A stretch of 64,000 bases of DNA from Ferruginibacter yonginensis (GCF_042651465.1 NZ_JBHSCZ010000001.1:1116001-1180000), one strand, 5' to 3'; shown: positions 1 through 9,353, numbered from the stretch's first letter. Numbers and translations are program-made. The notes: generated by a model from the letters alone, not told the origin.

Positions 1-343
1 TGCAATTTAGAGCAACTTTCAATTAAATAGACGGAAGCGTTATGCCTTCGTTCGTATTCTTATGATCAAAATATTTGATGTGCTACAATTTCGTTATATA
101 AAGAAACGAACTATTGCGAAGCGTTTGTATTTATTTGTGGACTGCTGTTTTGATAGCTTTCATTTTTATGCTCTTGCATTATGTTGAACTTTTTATTGCT
201 CCAAAAAAGTACCAAAAAAGAACCCACCTGTATTCGATAACGGCCCGAATACGGGTTGGTTCCATGTTGGGGCGGTTGTGTTATTGTAAATTAATAATAG
301 TATTTATCCAATAAAGAATAAACTTTTTTAGGATGAGACAAAA
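1..343. other. Gene-free left flank downstream of hsdM
   Basis: No convincing coding region is seen here. A 66-codon open frame on the + strand begins with TTG, lacks a ribosome binding site and resembles no family I know. The only structure is the inverted repeat at 221-260. The hsdM stop lies at the right border and no strong terminator for the leftward operon is visible. Confidence 0.5.
221..260. repeat. Imperfect inverted repeat (hairpin) in the left flank of the RM operon
   Basis: Two 16-base arms (about 221-236 and 245-260) pair with one mismatch and one G-T wobble around an eight-base loop. It is richer in G and C than its surroundings. No T-tract follows on either strand, so it is not a convincing terminator. 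Its role is unknown; it could be a mobile-element remnant or an RNA structure. Confidence 0.5.
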
Positions 344-2056
344 CTAAATTTTTGGTAAACCTAATTCGTCTAAGAATTTATTATGTGTATCTCTTGCTTT
401 GGCTATGTCTTTGTCAAGGTCGACGAGTTTTTTATTTACTTCCTTCAGGTCAATAAGTTCTTCGTCTAACGATGTGCTTATATACCTTGATATATTAAGG
501 TTGAATTCGTTTTTAATGATTTCGTCCATCGATACTCTTCGAGAATAACGGATTTCTTCTTTTCGGTCTCTGTATGTTTCAACTATCTTGTCAATATTTT
601 CAGGCAGTAAGTTGTTTTGTCGTTTGCCTTTTTCAAAGTGGTCAACGGCATTAATAAACAATACATCGTCAAACTTTTTGCACTTCTTTAAAACCAAAAT
701 ACAAACAGGAATACCAGTCGAGAAAAACAGATTTGCAGGGAGTCCAATTACTGTGTCAATATTTCCGTCCTCTAAAAGTTTCCTTCTGATTTTTTCTTCT
801 GCTCCGCTTCTGAATAAAACGCCATGAGGCAATATAATTGCCATTGTTCCTTCTTTACTTAAAAAATGAAAACCGTGTAAAAGGAAAGCAAAATCGGCTG
901 CTGATTTTGGTGCAAGCCCGTAACTTTTAAAACGAAAATCTTGTCCCATTTCTTCTGATGGTTCCCAACGGTAGCTAAAAGGCGGATTGGCTACGATGGC
1001 ATCAAATTCTAATTTCTTTGAAGGATTTATTTCATTCAAAACCTCCCAATCATTGACCAAAGTATCTCCGTGATGAATTGTAAATTCAGTGTCTTTCACT
1101 CCATGCAACAGCATGTTCATCCTTGCTAAGTTATAGGTCGTAATGTTTTTCTCTTGACCATAAATCTTACCGATTGTCCCACCTGCATCTGTCATTTTTT
1201 TACGGACGTTAAGTAATAATGATCCCGAACCACTGGTAAAGTCCAACACCCGTTCAATCTTTTTCTTTTCACCATTGCTTGGGTCTTGGCTGTCAAGTAT
1301 TACAATAGAAGAAAGTATATCTGAAATTCGTTGAGGAGTGTAAAATTCACCTGCTTTTTGACCAGAACCTGCTGCAAATTTTCCAATCAAAAACTCATAG
1401 GCATTTCCTAAATAATCAGCATCATCCCCTTTATCGAATTCTTTTATGCCTTCTGCAATTGTTTGAATGATATTACAGAGCTTTTTATTTCGTTCTTCGT
1501 AGTTCTTGCCAAGTTTATCCGAATCTAAATTGATTTCAGAAAACAAGCCTTGAAAGGTGCTTTCAAAAGATTCGTTTTCTATGTATTTAAAGCCATCTTG
1601 TAAGGTGCGAAGTAATTCTTTGCTCTGTGTTCTTGCTAAATCCGCAATATTTTCCCATAGAAAATCTGGCTCAATTACATAGTGAACCTTTCTTCGCATT
1701 TGCTTTTCAAACTCTTTTATGTCATTAGGATTATCGAGATACCACTTTCTAAGTGGTGAGACTGGAATATTTACAGTATTCTCAATGGCTATGACTTTAT
1801 TGTCCTGATTGGCACGAAATTTCTTCTCAATTTTTAACTCTAATGCATCTTTTTGAATAGTAATAAAAAGATTGTTAGTGGGATAGTCTTTGCCCAATTC
1901 CTTTTTAGCTGCTGCTTCGTAGTTGTCGCTTAGATAGCGTAAGAACAAAAATGAAAGCATGTAATCTCGGAACTGGTCAGCGTTCATTGCGCCACGCAAT
2001 TCATCTGCGATTTTCCAGAGTGTATTGCCTAATTGTGTTTGATTATTTTCTGTCAT
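344..2056 (-). CDS. hsdM: Type I restriction-modification methyltransferase subunit HsdM
   Basis: This is the DNA N6-adenine methyltransferase subunit of a type I restriction system, 570 aa, usual for the family. An N-terminal helical HsdM_N domain (about residues 10-150) precedes the Rossmann methylase core. The core shows GEFYTP (236-241), the SAM-binding motif DFTSGSGSL (272-280; a variant of the usual DPxCGSGSL) and the catalytic NPPF (357-360). The C-terminal coiled coil (about 530-565) should contact HsdS. It is the last gene of the leftward operon, 8 bp after the ATPase gene. It is expected to assemble as M2S for modification and R2M2S for restriction. Confidence 0.96.
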   Translation of the reverse strand: MTENNQTQLGNTLWKIADELRGAMNADQFRDYMLSFLFLRYLSDNYEAAAKKELGKDYPTNNLFITIQKDALELKIEKKFRANQDNKVIAIENTVNIPVSPLRKWYLDNPNDIKEFEKQMRRKVHYVIEPDFLWENIADLARTQSKELLRTLQDGFKYIENESFESTFQGLFSEINLDSDKLGKNYEERNKKLCNIIQTIAEGIKEFDKGDDADYLGNAYEFLIGKFAAGSGQKAGEFYTPQRISDILSSIVILDSQDPSNGEKKKIERVLDFTSGSGSLLLNVRKKMTDAGGTIGKIYGQEKNITTYNLARMNMLLHGVKDTEFTIHHGDTLVNDWEVLNEINPSKKLEFDAIVANPPFSYRWEPSEEMGQDFRFKSYGLAPKSAADFAFLLHGFHFLSKEGTMAIILPHGVLFRSGAEEKIRRKLLEDGNIDTVIGLPANLFFSTGIPVCILVLKKCKKFDDVLFINAVDHFEKGKRQNNLLPENIDKIVETYRDRKEEIRYSRRVSMDEIIKNEFNLNISRYISTSLDEELIDLKEVNKKLVDLDKDIAKARDTHNKFLDELGLPKI

Positions 2057-2064
2057 TGCCGATT

Positions 2065-3129
2065 TTAGAATTTGAAATTGTATTTGGTTTGTAATTTGTC
2101 AAAGACATCTTTGAACAAATCAATTTGCTGAGGGGACATTTCATTGAATTGGAAGCGATACACATTCTGATGAGAAAGTGAGTTAATCATTTCTAATGTT
2201 TCATTTGGATTCGCCACGTTGATCTCTGATAGAATAAAACCAACCCTGCCTGAACCTATGAAAGATGAAATGTTCTCAAGCAATTGCCTCAAAAGCACAA
2301 AATGAAAAATATAGAGTTTGCTATTCTTTGCTTCTTCTAAGGTTTGCAACAGATGGAGATGGAAGAGAAATACATCTTTTGTGTGATTTTGTAAATCAAA
2401 GTCATCTCCATTTCTGGTTAGGATTTGTGGCTTACATAAGTTTTTGTATTTATCGCTTTTTTCTCCTTTTCTTAATCTGTCAAACAGTATCGAGTATAGC
2501 CCAATATGGTGTGTAGTTATTATCAGTCTTTTTTGGGACTTTTCGATTTTATCATCTATAAGCTGAACGATTGAGTCTGCTGTAATGAAAATATTGTGGT
2601 CATCTAAACTTGATACTGGGTCATCAATAAAAAAGTGTGCATCTTTTTCGCCTGTCCATGCATCTGCATCAAATAGAGCAAGAAAAAAGCACCATACAAA
2701 AATTCTTTCTTCCCCTCTTGATATTTTTATGTTTTGTTCTTCGCCTCTGCCAAAGCGAATTGCATCAATTCCAATTTCAGGATTTGTGTTAATATCAAAT
2801 GAATAGGTGTAGGATGGTAAATAACGTACAAGCTTCTCATCAAGCAGCGCTGGATTTTCGATAATAGAACTGAAGTACGGATTTAGGCTACTTGGTATTA
2901 CCTCAAGTCGCATGTTTTCATTGTCGTTCGGTTCATCATTGTCCCATCTAAATAAATCCTCACTGTAAGCATTGTAATAAACTCCAGTATGTTTACCATC
3001 TTCTTTCTTCGTTACGTTTTTATATTCAACCGATAATTTTGTCTTTCCGGTTGAGTTGAAAGCATAGATTAGCGTAATAGGTTCGTTACTTTCTTTTAAT
3101 TTTTGTGCTATCTCTTTTAAACTACTCAT
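2065..3129 (-). CDS. PrrC/RloC-like ABC-type ATPase, candidate anticodon nuclease
   Basis: A 354-aa protein encoded inside the hsd operon. It has an ABC/SMC-type ATPase core: a Walker A-like AFNSTGKT (23-30, first glycine replaced by alanine), a signature-like ISRGE (137-140 region), Walker B FFIDDP (166-171), D-loop SSLDD (173-177) and a switch histidine pair (207-208). The ISRGE and DDPxSSLDDHN spellings are those of PrrC/RloC ATPases. The C-terminal part holds R281-x3-E285 and H320, spaced like the Arg/Glu/His catalytic triad of PrrC. Known PrrC proteins are held silent by a type I RM enzyme and cut the lysine tRNA anticodon loop when a phage disables restriction. The start overlaps the hsdS stop by 4 bp, so translation is coupled. 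The ATPase assignment is firm; nuclease activity is inferred. Confidence 0.75.
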   Translation of the reverse strand: MSSLKEIAQKLKESNEPITLIYAFNSTGKTKLSVEYKNVTKKEDGKHTGVYYNAYSEDLFRWDNDEPNDNENMRLEVIPSSLNPYFSSIIENPALLDEKLVRYLPSYTYSFDINTNPEIGIDAIRFGRGEEQNIKISRGEERIFVWCFFLALFDADAWTGEKDAHFFIDDPVSSLDDHNIFITADSIVQLIDDKIEKSQKRLIITTHHIGLYSILFDRLRKGEKSDKYKNLCKPQILTRNGDDFDLQNHTKDVFLFHLHLLQTLEEAKNSKLYIFHFVLLRQLLENISSFIGSGRVGFILSEINVANPNETLEMINSLSHQNVYRFQFNEMSPQQIDLFKDVFDKLQTKYNFKF

Positions 3130-4325
3130 TCCGTTACTTCATTTACATTAGGAAACAAACCTTGCAATAAGCCTTTCTTGTGAAGTTGCAGTGCTTTCAA
3201 CTTTTGATTTTGTGCTTTTATCAAATCATCAACAGACGAAAGTGTATCAGCAATTTTACCTTGTTCTTTCGGGTTTTTTGGAACTGGAAATTCATATTTG
3301 ATAAAGTTCTTCCCATTGATTGAATTTATTGTTGCACCTAAATCTGCTCTGACTTGTTTGTCGTAATAGTCTGATTGGAATAACTGAAAGACAAAAGCAG
3401 GATTATTTGCTCTGAATACAGTCATGAACGCACCGTGAGTTGCAAGAGGAAGTCCTTCAGGAATAATTGCATTTTTTCCAATAAGATTTTTGGAACCATT
3501 TCTAACACAAACTAAAATATCTTTAGGTTTAGTTAGGTTAGCTCCGTTTATATCCTCTCTTACATAAACGCAATCTTTTAAATCTATAAGTCCATCCTGA
3601 ATATTTGACGACCTTAAAACTAATAAACCTTTTTCACGGACATCTTCTGGACTATATGTAAGTCCATTGATTAAATAACCTAATTTACTTAGTTCAGTAA
3701 CTTCCCACTCCCCACTATCCTCAAACTCCTTAAACCTAAATTTAGGAACGGTTTCGCCTGCTTGCGGCAACAGGTTTTGCAGTAAGCCCTTTTTGTGGTC
3801 TTTAAGCACTTCCAGCTTTTGGCTTTCGGCTGTGATAACTTCATCTAAGGAAGAAAGACAAGCAGCGATTTTTTGTTGTTCTTGCTCAGAATTTGGTGTG
3901 CATAACAATAAACTTTTTAATTGCCCTCCTGTAATCAACGGCTGCCCTGAACCAAAGACAAGTCTGTTTAATCCAATTTTATCAAGAGAATAAAATATAA
4001 AATTGATTAGGTCTTTCTTAATTAAATCAATTACTAATGTATTATCAGTTACGCCAAATTTCCCGTTGACTTTATTAAGCTGCCCTGCATTTGCTCCAAC
4101 CCTTGCTACTAAAATAAAAGCACCGTCATAGTTTGCGTTTTCAGATTTCCCAATAATTCCAGTTGAACCATAAAGGTCATATTCACCTTCAATTGCATTT
4201 TTATCTTTTCCCGAAGAAATGCTTAAACAAAACTTTTCAAATGATTTCTTATTCCATTCCCCATCATATTCAAACTCAGGAAACCTCAGTTTCGGCATCA
4301 ATTTATTTTCGTTGTTGTTACTCAT
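3126..4325 (-). CDS. hsdS: Type I restriction-modification specificity subunit HsdS
   Basis: The 399-aa DNA sequence recognition subunit. It has two target recognition domains (about 25-150 and 205-360), each followed by a conserved coiled-coil helix. The helices carry the repeated pattern KLxxLxxHKKGLLQxLxP near residues 170-190 and 375-395. Short repeats PKLRFPEF and PKFRFKEF open each half, giving the pseudo-twofold, circularly permuted layout of HsdS. The two recognition domains differ, so a bipartite asymmetric target is expected. It overlaps hsdR by 8 bp upstream and the ATPase gene by 4 bp downstream. No nearby second hsdS or recombinase suggests phase variation. Confidence 0.95.
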   Translation of the reverse strand: MSNNNENKLMPKLRFPEFEYDGEWNKKSFEKFCLSISSGKDKNAIEGEYDLYGSTGIIGKSENANYDGAFILVARVGANAGQLNKVNGKFGVTDNTLVIDLIKKDLINFIFYSLDKIGLNRLVFGSGQPLITGGQLKSLLLCTPNSEQEQQKIAACLSSLDEVITAESQKLEVLKDHKKGLLQNLLPQAGETVPKFRFKEFEDSGEWEVTELSKLGYLINGLTYSPEDVREKGLLVLRSSNIQDGLIDLKDCVYVREDINGANLTKPKDILVCVRNGSKNLIGKNAIIPEGLPLATHGAFMTVFRANNPAFVFQLFQSDYYDKQVRADLGATINSINGKNFIKYEFPVPKNPKEQGKIADTLSSVDDLIKAQNQKLKALQLHKKGLLQGLFPNVNEVTE

Positions 4326-7278
4326 ACGCTTTCAGTCCTGATATTTCCCGCCCTTCGGCTTTCTTTTTTAAAATAGGTGTCAATTCGTCCATCAATGCCA
4401 ATTCTCTTTTGGTGCGTTCCTTCCAACCTAAATCCAAAGGTTCAAAGAGTTCACTCAGTTTGTCGGCATCAAAAATCATTCGGCTAATGATGGCATCTGT
4501 AAATTGCTGCAAAGCCGAAACATCTAAGCCATTATTGTTGGCTATTTCCGCTAATCGTTGGGTAATTTTTGCTTCCTTAAAATTTTGATAGCCGTCTTTT
4601 ATTTCATGCTCGTTCAATGCCTTACCAACTTCCAATGTTTTGATGTAGTCAATAATATCTTCCTTTTCTTCCATCAGGTTGGCACTGCTGCTCAACACAC
4701 CAATGAGTTGGTCACGGGTCATTTTCTGCTTTTTCGGTGTGCCTTGTGTGTATTTGGCAATCAGGTTCATGATGTAATCATAATCCACCACCGAAGAAGC
4801 AAACAACACAAATTCAAAATCTAATTGCTGAATGTTTTCAGGGGCTTTGTCGCCTTCTTTTTGCTGAATTTCTTTCAGTTGTTTGGCAATTTCTATATAC
4901 GAACTGCGGAATGAACGCAATTGCTCTTCGGGCATCAGCTCGTCAATGGTTGCTTTCTGCTCTTCGTTTAAATCGGTGTATTGGTCAAGCTGTGTTTTCA
5001 GGCGTTGCACTTCTTTAAAGCGGTTGATAAACTCCACACGGGCAACATCGCCTTTAATGTTGTAAACTTCTTGTGGCTCTGCTGCAATGTTTTTATCAGT
5101 CATCCATTTCTCCATTGCCTTCACCGCCTCTTGATACTTTTCAATCACTTTAGGAGCAGGGTCAACCAACCAAATTTCTTTTGCCCGTCCGGTATCTTCT
5201 CCGCTAAATAGGGCAATGGCTTTGTCCACTTCATCTTGCTGTTGCCTAAAGTCTAAAATATTTCCGTAAGGTTTGGTATCATTCAAAATACGGTTGGTTC
5301 GGCTAAATGCCTGTATCAATCCATGAAATTTCAAATTCTTATCTACATACAAGGTGTTCAGGTATTTGCTGTCAAAGCCGGTGAGCAACATATCTACCAC
5401 AATCACCAAATCAATTTTGTTCTTGTGCGGATAGTCGGCATTGCTAAATTTTTGAAATTTTATGCGTTGTTGCACATCTTGGTAATACAAGTCAAACTCG
5501 GTGATTTTATGGTTTGAGCCATATTGTTTGTTGTAATCGCTGATAATTGCTTCCAATGCTTTTTTCTTCTTTTCGGGTTCAACTTTGTTGTCGGCTTTTT
5601 CTTGTTGTAAATCTTCCTGCAATTGCTGAACGTCTTTGTTCCCTTCGGCAGGTGGAGAGAATACACAAGCAATATTTAAAGAAATGAAGTTTTCATCTTC
5701 TTTGGCTTTGCTTGCCTGAATATCTTTGAATAGTTCGTAATATTCAATAGCATCATTGATTGAAGCCGTTGCCAATAAAGCGTTAAAGCGTTTGCTATGT
5801 GTGGCAGCATCATGTTTTTTTAGAATAGCATTCGCAACTGCTTTTTTGTGTTCTGTGCTTCCAATGGTTACATTTTTTTCAGGCTTGAAATAGTCAATAT
5901 GAAAACGCAATACATTTCTATCTTCAATAGCATGAGTGATAGTGTAGTTATGTAACGGGTTTTGGAAAATATCTTTAGTAGTTATATAAGAACCAACTGT
6001 TCCATCAATTTGCTTGTAAGTGGCATTGTCGTCAAAAATGGGTGTTCCTGTAAATCCGAACAACTGTGATTTAGGGAAAAATTCCTTTATTGCTTTATGG
6101 TTTTCGCCAAACTGTGAACGGTGGCACTCGTCAAAAATGAAAACGATGCGTTTGTCGCTTAACGGTTCTAAGCGTTCCTTATAGTTGTTTTTATTGTTTG
6201 GGTCTAAAGCCAAGCCCAATTTTTGAATGGTGGTTACAATTACTTTGTTGGCGTAATCTTCCGAAAGCATTCGTCTTACCAATGTTTCTGTGTTGGTGTT
6301 TTCCTCAACGCAACCTTCCTGAAACTTGTTGAACTCCTCACGGGTTTGTCTGTCCAAGTCTTTGCGGTCAACCACAAACAAACATTTTTCAATATTCGGA
6401 TTGTCTTTGAGTAGAGTAGATGCTTTGAAAGATGTCAGCGTTTTTCCGCTTCCTGTTGTATGCCAAATGTAGCCGTTTCCTTTGTGTTCTTGTATTGAAT
6501 TTACAATTGCCTTAACTGCATAAATCTGATAGGGTCGCATCACTAACAACTTTTGTTCGCTTGCCACCAATACCATGTATTTGCTAATCATTTGGCTCAA
6601 GGTGCATTTGCTCAAAAACTTTTCTGAGAAGTCGTCTATGTGTGTGATTTTTTTATTATCCTCACTGGCAAATTGATAAACAGGCAAAAATTGCTCATCA
6701 GCATTAAAGCTGAAATGAGAAGCGTTGTTGTTAGCAAAATAATAGGTGTTACTGCGATTGGTAACAATAAAAAGCTGCATAAAACAAAGCAATGAGTTCG
6801 TATAACCATTGCCTAGGTCGCTTTTGTAGTCCACAATTTGCTGCATGGCTTTTCGTGGGCTTACTTCAAGGGTTTTTAATTCTATTTGAACAACAGGTAT
6901 TCCGTTAATCAATAAAATAACATCGTAACGGTGGTTGCTATTTTCTGTATTTATGCGAAGTTGATTGATAACTTCAAATTCGTTTTTGCACCAGTCTTTT
7001 ATGTTTACCAAAGTGTAATGCAAAGGCGTTCCGTCCTCACGGCTAAAAGTGTTTATTTCACGTAATCGTTTGGAAGATGCAAAAACGTCTGAATTGATAA
7101 TCTCGTCTCTGAGTCTGGCAAATTCAGCGTCAGTCAGATTAACTCTATTGAGTGCCTGAAATTTTTCACGGAAATTCTTTTCCAGCGAAGCCCTGTCCTT
7201 GATATCCGACCTGTAACTATATTTCAGATCAGTAAGTTTGGTTATTAAACTATCTTCTATTTGTTGTTCTTTTATCAT
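4318..7278 (-). CDS. hsdR: Type I restriction endonuclease subunit HsdR
   Basis: The 986-aa motor and nuclease subunit, full length for the family. The N-terminal PD-(D/E)xK nuclease shows D119 and the E133-L-K135 signature. A Q-motif RPYQ (249-251 region), Walker A HTTGSGKT (273-280), a DECH box and an FTGTP motif form the SF2 translocase. A C-terminal helical domain binds the M2S core. It is the first gene of the operon; the ATG at 7278 is followed closely by typical HsdR N-terminal sequence. The roughly 210-bp gap upstream should hold the operon promoter. No inactivating change is visible. Confidence 0.97.
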   Translation of the reverse strand: MIKEQQIEDSLITKLTDLKYSYRSDIKDRASLEKNFREKFQALNRVNLTDAEFARLRDEIINSDVFASSKRLREINTFSREDGTPLHYTLVNIKDWCKNEFEVINQLRINTENSNHRYDVILLINGIPVVQIELKTLEVSPRKAMQQIVDYKSDLGNGYTNSLLCFMQLFIVTNRSNTYYFANNNASHFSFNADEQFLPVYQFASEDNKKITHIDDFSEKFLSKCTLSQMISKYMVLVASEQKLLVMRPYQIYAVKAIVNSIQEHKGNGYIWHTTGSGKTLTSFKASTLLKDNPNIEKCLFVVDRKDLDRQTREEFNKFQEGCVEENTNTETLVRRMLSEDYANKVIVTTIQKLGLALDPNNKNNYKERLEPLSDKRIVFIFDECHRSQFGENHKAIKEFFPKSQLFGFTGTPIFDDNATYKQIDGTVGSYITTKDIFQNPLHNYTITHAIEDRNVLRFHIDYFKPEKNVTIGSTEHKKAVANAILKKHDAATHSKRFNALLATASINDAIEYYELFKDIQASKAKEDENFISLNIACVFSPPAEGNKDVQQLQEDLQQEKADNKVEPEKKKKALEAIISDYNKQYGSNHKITEFDLYYQDVQQRIKFQKFSNADYPHKNKIDLVIVVDMLLTGFDSKYLNTLYVDKNLKFHGLIQAFSRTNRILNDTKPYGNILDFRQQQDEVDKAIALFSGEDTGRAKEIWLVDPAPKVIEKYQEAVKAMEKWMTDKNIAAEPQEVYNIKGDVARVEFINRFKEVQRLKTQLDQYTDLNEEQKATIDELMPEEQLRSFRSSYIEIAKQLKEIQQKEGDKAPENIQQLDFEFVLFASSVVDYDYIMNLIAKYTQGTPKKQKMTRDQLIGVLSSSANLMEEKEDIIDYIKTLEVGKALNEHEIKDGYQNFKEAKITQRLAEIANNNGLDVSALQQFTDAIISRMIFDADKLSELFEPLDLGWKERTKRELALMDELTPILKKKAEGREISGLKAYE

Positions 7279-7490
7279 TAATTGATTGTCAGAAGTTTAA
7301 TTTACAAAGTAAGCGAAAAGTATTAGTGTGCTATTCAATAAATATTACTCCATAAAATATCAACTACAAGATTTAGGTTTACGTTAATGTTTTAAGTAAC
7401 ATAAAATGCTGGTAATCTTTTTAAAATATTTGGAGTGCTATTGGGGCACGTATATTTCACAAATTACAAAAATTAATCAAACAAATTTTG

Positions 7491-7811
7491 TTACTCACCT
7501 AAAATAGCAGTAACAATACTATCCGCATCCATACCTTTTAATACCATTTGATACACTCGGCCCGTCAGTTGTCCAAATGCACCAGCAATACGTTTATGTG
7601 TGGGTAATTGAGGGTAAATAGTACGTGCAATAGCAACAGCAGTAGCAAACACAGTATTACAACGCCGGCTTGCTGCAAACGCAGGGTCAGTCGCTACAAC
7701 CGCAGCCGTTAAACTACTCTTTCGCCGTTCGTAATATTGTCCATTTAAACTAAAGTAAGTGGTGTTTTTTACAGTACCAGTAATGGGTATAGGTCCTTTC
7801 TGTTTGGGCAT
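7491..7811 (-). CDS. Small conserved Bacteroidota protein of unknown function
   Basis: A 106-aa basic protein. Its N-terminal pattern (KGPIPITGT, then a tyrosine-rich strand and TDPAFAxSR) resembles a family of small Bacteroidota proteins of about 100-130 aa that begin with KGxIxIxGTxxNxxFY and include a TDPxFxxTR segment. No signal peptide, membrane segment or catalytic motif is visible. Its ATG lies at 7811, divergent from the aldo/keto reductase gene across 0.5 kb. I know of no function for the family and give none. Confidence 0.7.
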   Translation of the reverse strand: MPKQKGPIPITGTVKNTTYFSLNGQYYERRKSSLTAAVVATDPAFAASRRCNTVFATAVAIARTIYPQLPTHKRIAGAFGQLTGRVYQMVLKGMDADSIVTAILGE

Positions 7812-7991
7812 AGATTATGTTTATTCTAAACTAATAATTTTTATGGTTTAAATAATTGTCGTACACCAAAAATGAGCACAACAAACAAAATTTTAAAATA
7901 CACTTAACAAACAAGCGTAGGTCTTAAAAAGCAATTATCGACTGTGTAGTTATCCTGCTATTTATGTCATTATACATAAACATATAATCCA

Positions 7992-8008
7992 TTCAATAAA
8001 GTATTGAA
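7992..8008. promoter_or_regulatory. Perfect 7-3-7 inverted repeat, candidate operator
   Basis: TTCAATA, a three-base spacer, then TATTGAA make a perfect palindrome in the divergent intergenic region, 23 bp before the 11-bp repeat array. The size suits a dimeric DNA-binding protein, but AT-rich DNA makes chance palindromes common. Confidence 0.35.
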
Positions 8009-8030
8009 AGCACTACCTAACAATTCAACA

Positions 8031-8118
8031 ATAGCTTTGTAACAATCCACTTACTCCGTACCAACAGCTTTACAACAGCTATAATACAGCTATGGTACAG
8101 TTATATAATAGCTTTACA
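8031..8118. repeat. Array of helically phased 11-bp direct repeats
   Basis: Five adjoining units of about ACAGCTWTANA start at 8064, 8075, 8086, 8097 and 8108, exactly 11 bp apart. A sixth good copy at 8031 lies exactly three periods upstream; the two units between are strongly diverged. The spacing is close to one helical turn, so all copies face one side of the DNA. This suits cooperative protein binding, though a decayed minisatellite is also possible. Confidence 0.7.
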
Positions 8119-8315
8119 AAAATTCCCCATCTTACTTTGCCCATTTACCCACAAACAAATACGCTAATAAAGCGAAATTTAGTTTCGTAAGGTCACATAC
8201 CAAGGTGTAGTCAATTTACATCCACCCCCCATTTCACACACAAACAACCGCATTTTGGCTACTTGCCTGTTTTTTTAATGGAACAACTTTGCATTTCACT
8301 ATTCAATTAAAAAAT

Positions 8316-9353
8316 ATGCAATACAATGTATTAGGCAATACGGGTTTAAAAGTGTCAGCACTTTGCTTAGGCACTATGAATTATGGCGGCAAAGGCTTTT
8401 TTGGTTATATGGGTCAGCTTGATCAGCAAGCCGTAGCCGAACAAATTAAAACGGTAGTGGCTGCTGGCGTTAATTTTATTGATACCGCTAATATTTACTC
8501 CGAAGGTCTTTCTGAAGTAATGATTGGTAAAGCCATTAAAAACCTGGGTATCAACAGAAATGATTTGGTGTTGGCCACCAAAGTGAGGGGTTCTATGGGT
8601 GCTGGTGTAAACGATAGCGGCTTGTCTAAAAAACATATCATACAACAAGTAGAAGCTAGCTTGCAACGCTTGGGTACTGATTATATTGACCTCTACCAAA
8701 TACATACTGCTGACCCATTAACACCCATAGAAGAAACCATTAGAACCTTAGATGATTTGGTACGCAGTGGTAAAATAAGGTATTATGGTGCAAGCAATAT
8801 GGCAGCTTGGCAAGTAATGAAAGGCGTATCATACGCTCAATACAACCATTTAGATCGTTTTGCTTCGCTACAAGCCAATTACTCGTTAGATGTTCGAGAT
8901 GCCGAACGTGAGTTGGTACCGATGTTGTTAGATCAAAAAATAGGTATGCTGGTATGGAGCCCCTTGAGTGGTGGTTTGCTTACGGGCAAATACAAACGTG
9001 GTGCAACAAAAGAGGTGGGCCGTTTGAGTAGCTTCCCCTTCCCTCCTTTTCATGAAGCAAGGGCCTATGATGTGTTAGATGTTTTGATACCAATGGCAGC
9101 AGCAAAAAAGGTTTCAGTAGCACAATTGGCCTTAGCTTGGTTATTACAGCAGCCTGTTGTAAGTAGTGTCATTATTGGTGCTACAAAAATTTCGCAGCTG
9201 CAAGATAATTTGGCTTGTGTAGCTATAACCTTCACCGCCGCTGAGTTACAGCAGTTGCATGAAGTGAGTCAGTTACCGCCTGAGTACCCCGGTAATGTGT
9301 TGGCATTAATGACGGCAGACAGAAGTACTGGCACTGATTTTTTAAAAGCTTAA
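8316..9353 (+). CDS. Aldo/keto reductase
   Basis: An NADPH-dependent oxidoreductase of the AKR superfamily (TIM barrel), 345 aa. The full catalytic tetrad is present: D56, Y61, K89 and H130 (FIDTANIY, LATK, YQIH). The C-terminal IIGATKxxQLxxNL segment is the NADP-phosphate binding motif. The ATG at 8316 is preferred to an upstream in-frame TTG at 8289 because AKR homology starts with QYNVLGNTGLKVS. It resembles the YajO/YeaE/Tas type acting on aldehydes or sugars; the substrate cannot be read from sequence. An AraC regulator follows 51 bp downstream on the same strand. Confidence 0.93.
   Translation: MQYNVLGNTGLKVSALCLGTMNYGGKGFFGYMGQLDQQAVAEQIKTVVAAGVNFIDTANIYSEGLSEVMIGKAIKNLGINRNDLVLATKVRGSMGAGVNDSGLSKKHIIQQVEASLQRLGTDYIDLYQIHTADPLTPIEETIRTLDDLVRSGKIRYYGASNMAAWQVMKGVSYAQYNHLDRFASLQANYSLDVRDAERELVPMLLDQKIGMLVWSPLSGGLLTGKYKRGATKEVGRLSSFPFPPFHEARAYDVLDVLIPMAAAKKVSVAQLALAWLLQQPVVSSVIIGATKISQLQDNLACVAITFTAAELQQLHEVSQLPPEYPGNVLALMTADRSTGTDFLKA

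Larger units (their letters stand above)
7812..8315. other. Long divergent intergenic region with repeat structures
   Basis: There is no coding region in these 504 bases. The stretch separates two divergent genes. It holds a perfect 7-bp inverted repeat at 7992-8008 and an array of 11-bp direct repeats at 8031-8118. A partial -7-like element (AACTTTG, 8284-8290) lies 25 bases upstream of the aldo/keto reductase start. Confidence 0.7.

Noticed and set aside
221..260. Integron attC site
   Set aside because: The arms lack the conserved core triplets and there is no integrase gene or cassette array.
114..314. 66-codon frame on the + strand at the left edge
   Set aside because: TTG start, no ribosome binding site, hydrophobic then basic composition without any known pattern; it overlaps the hairpin.
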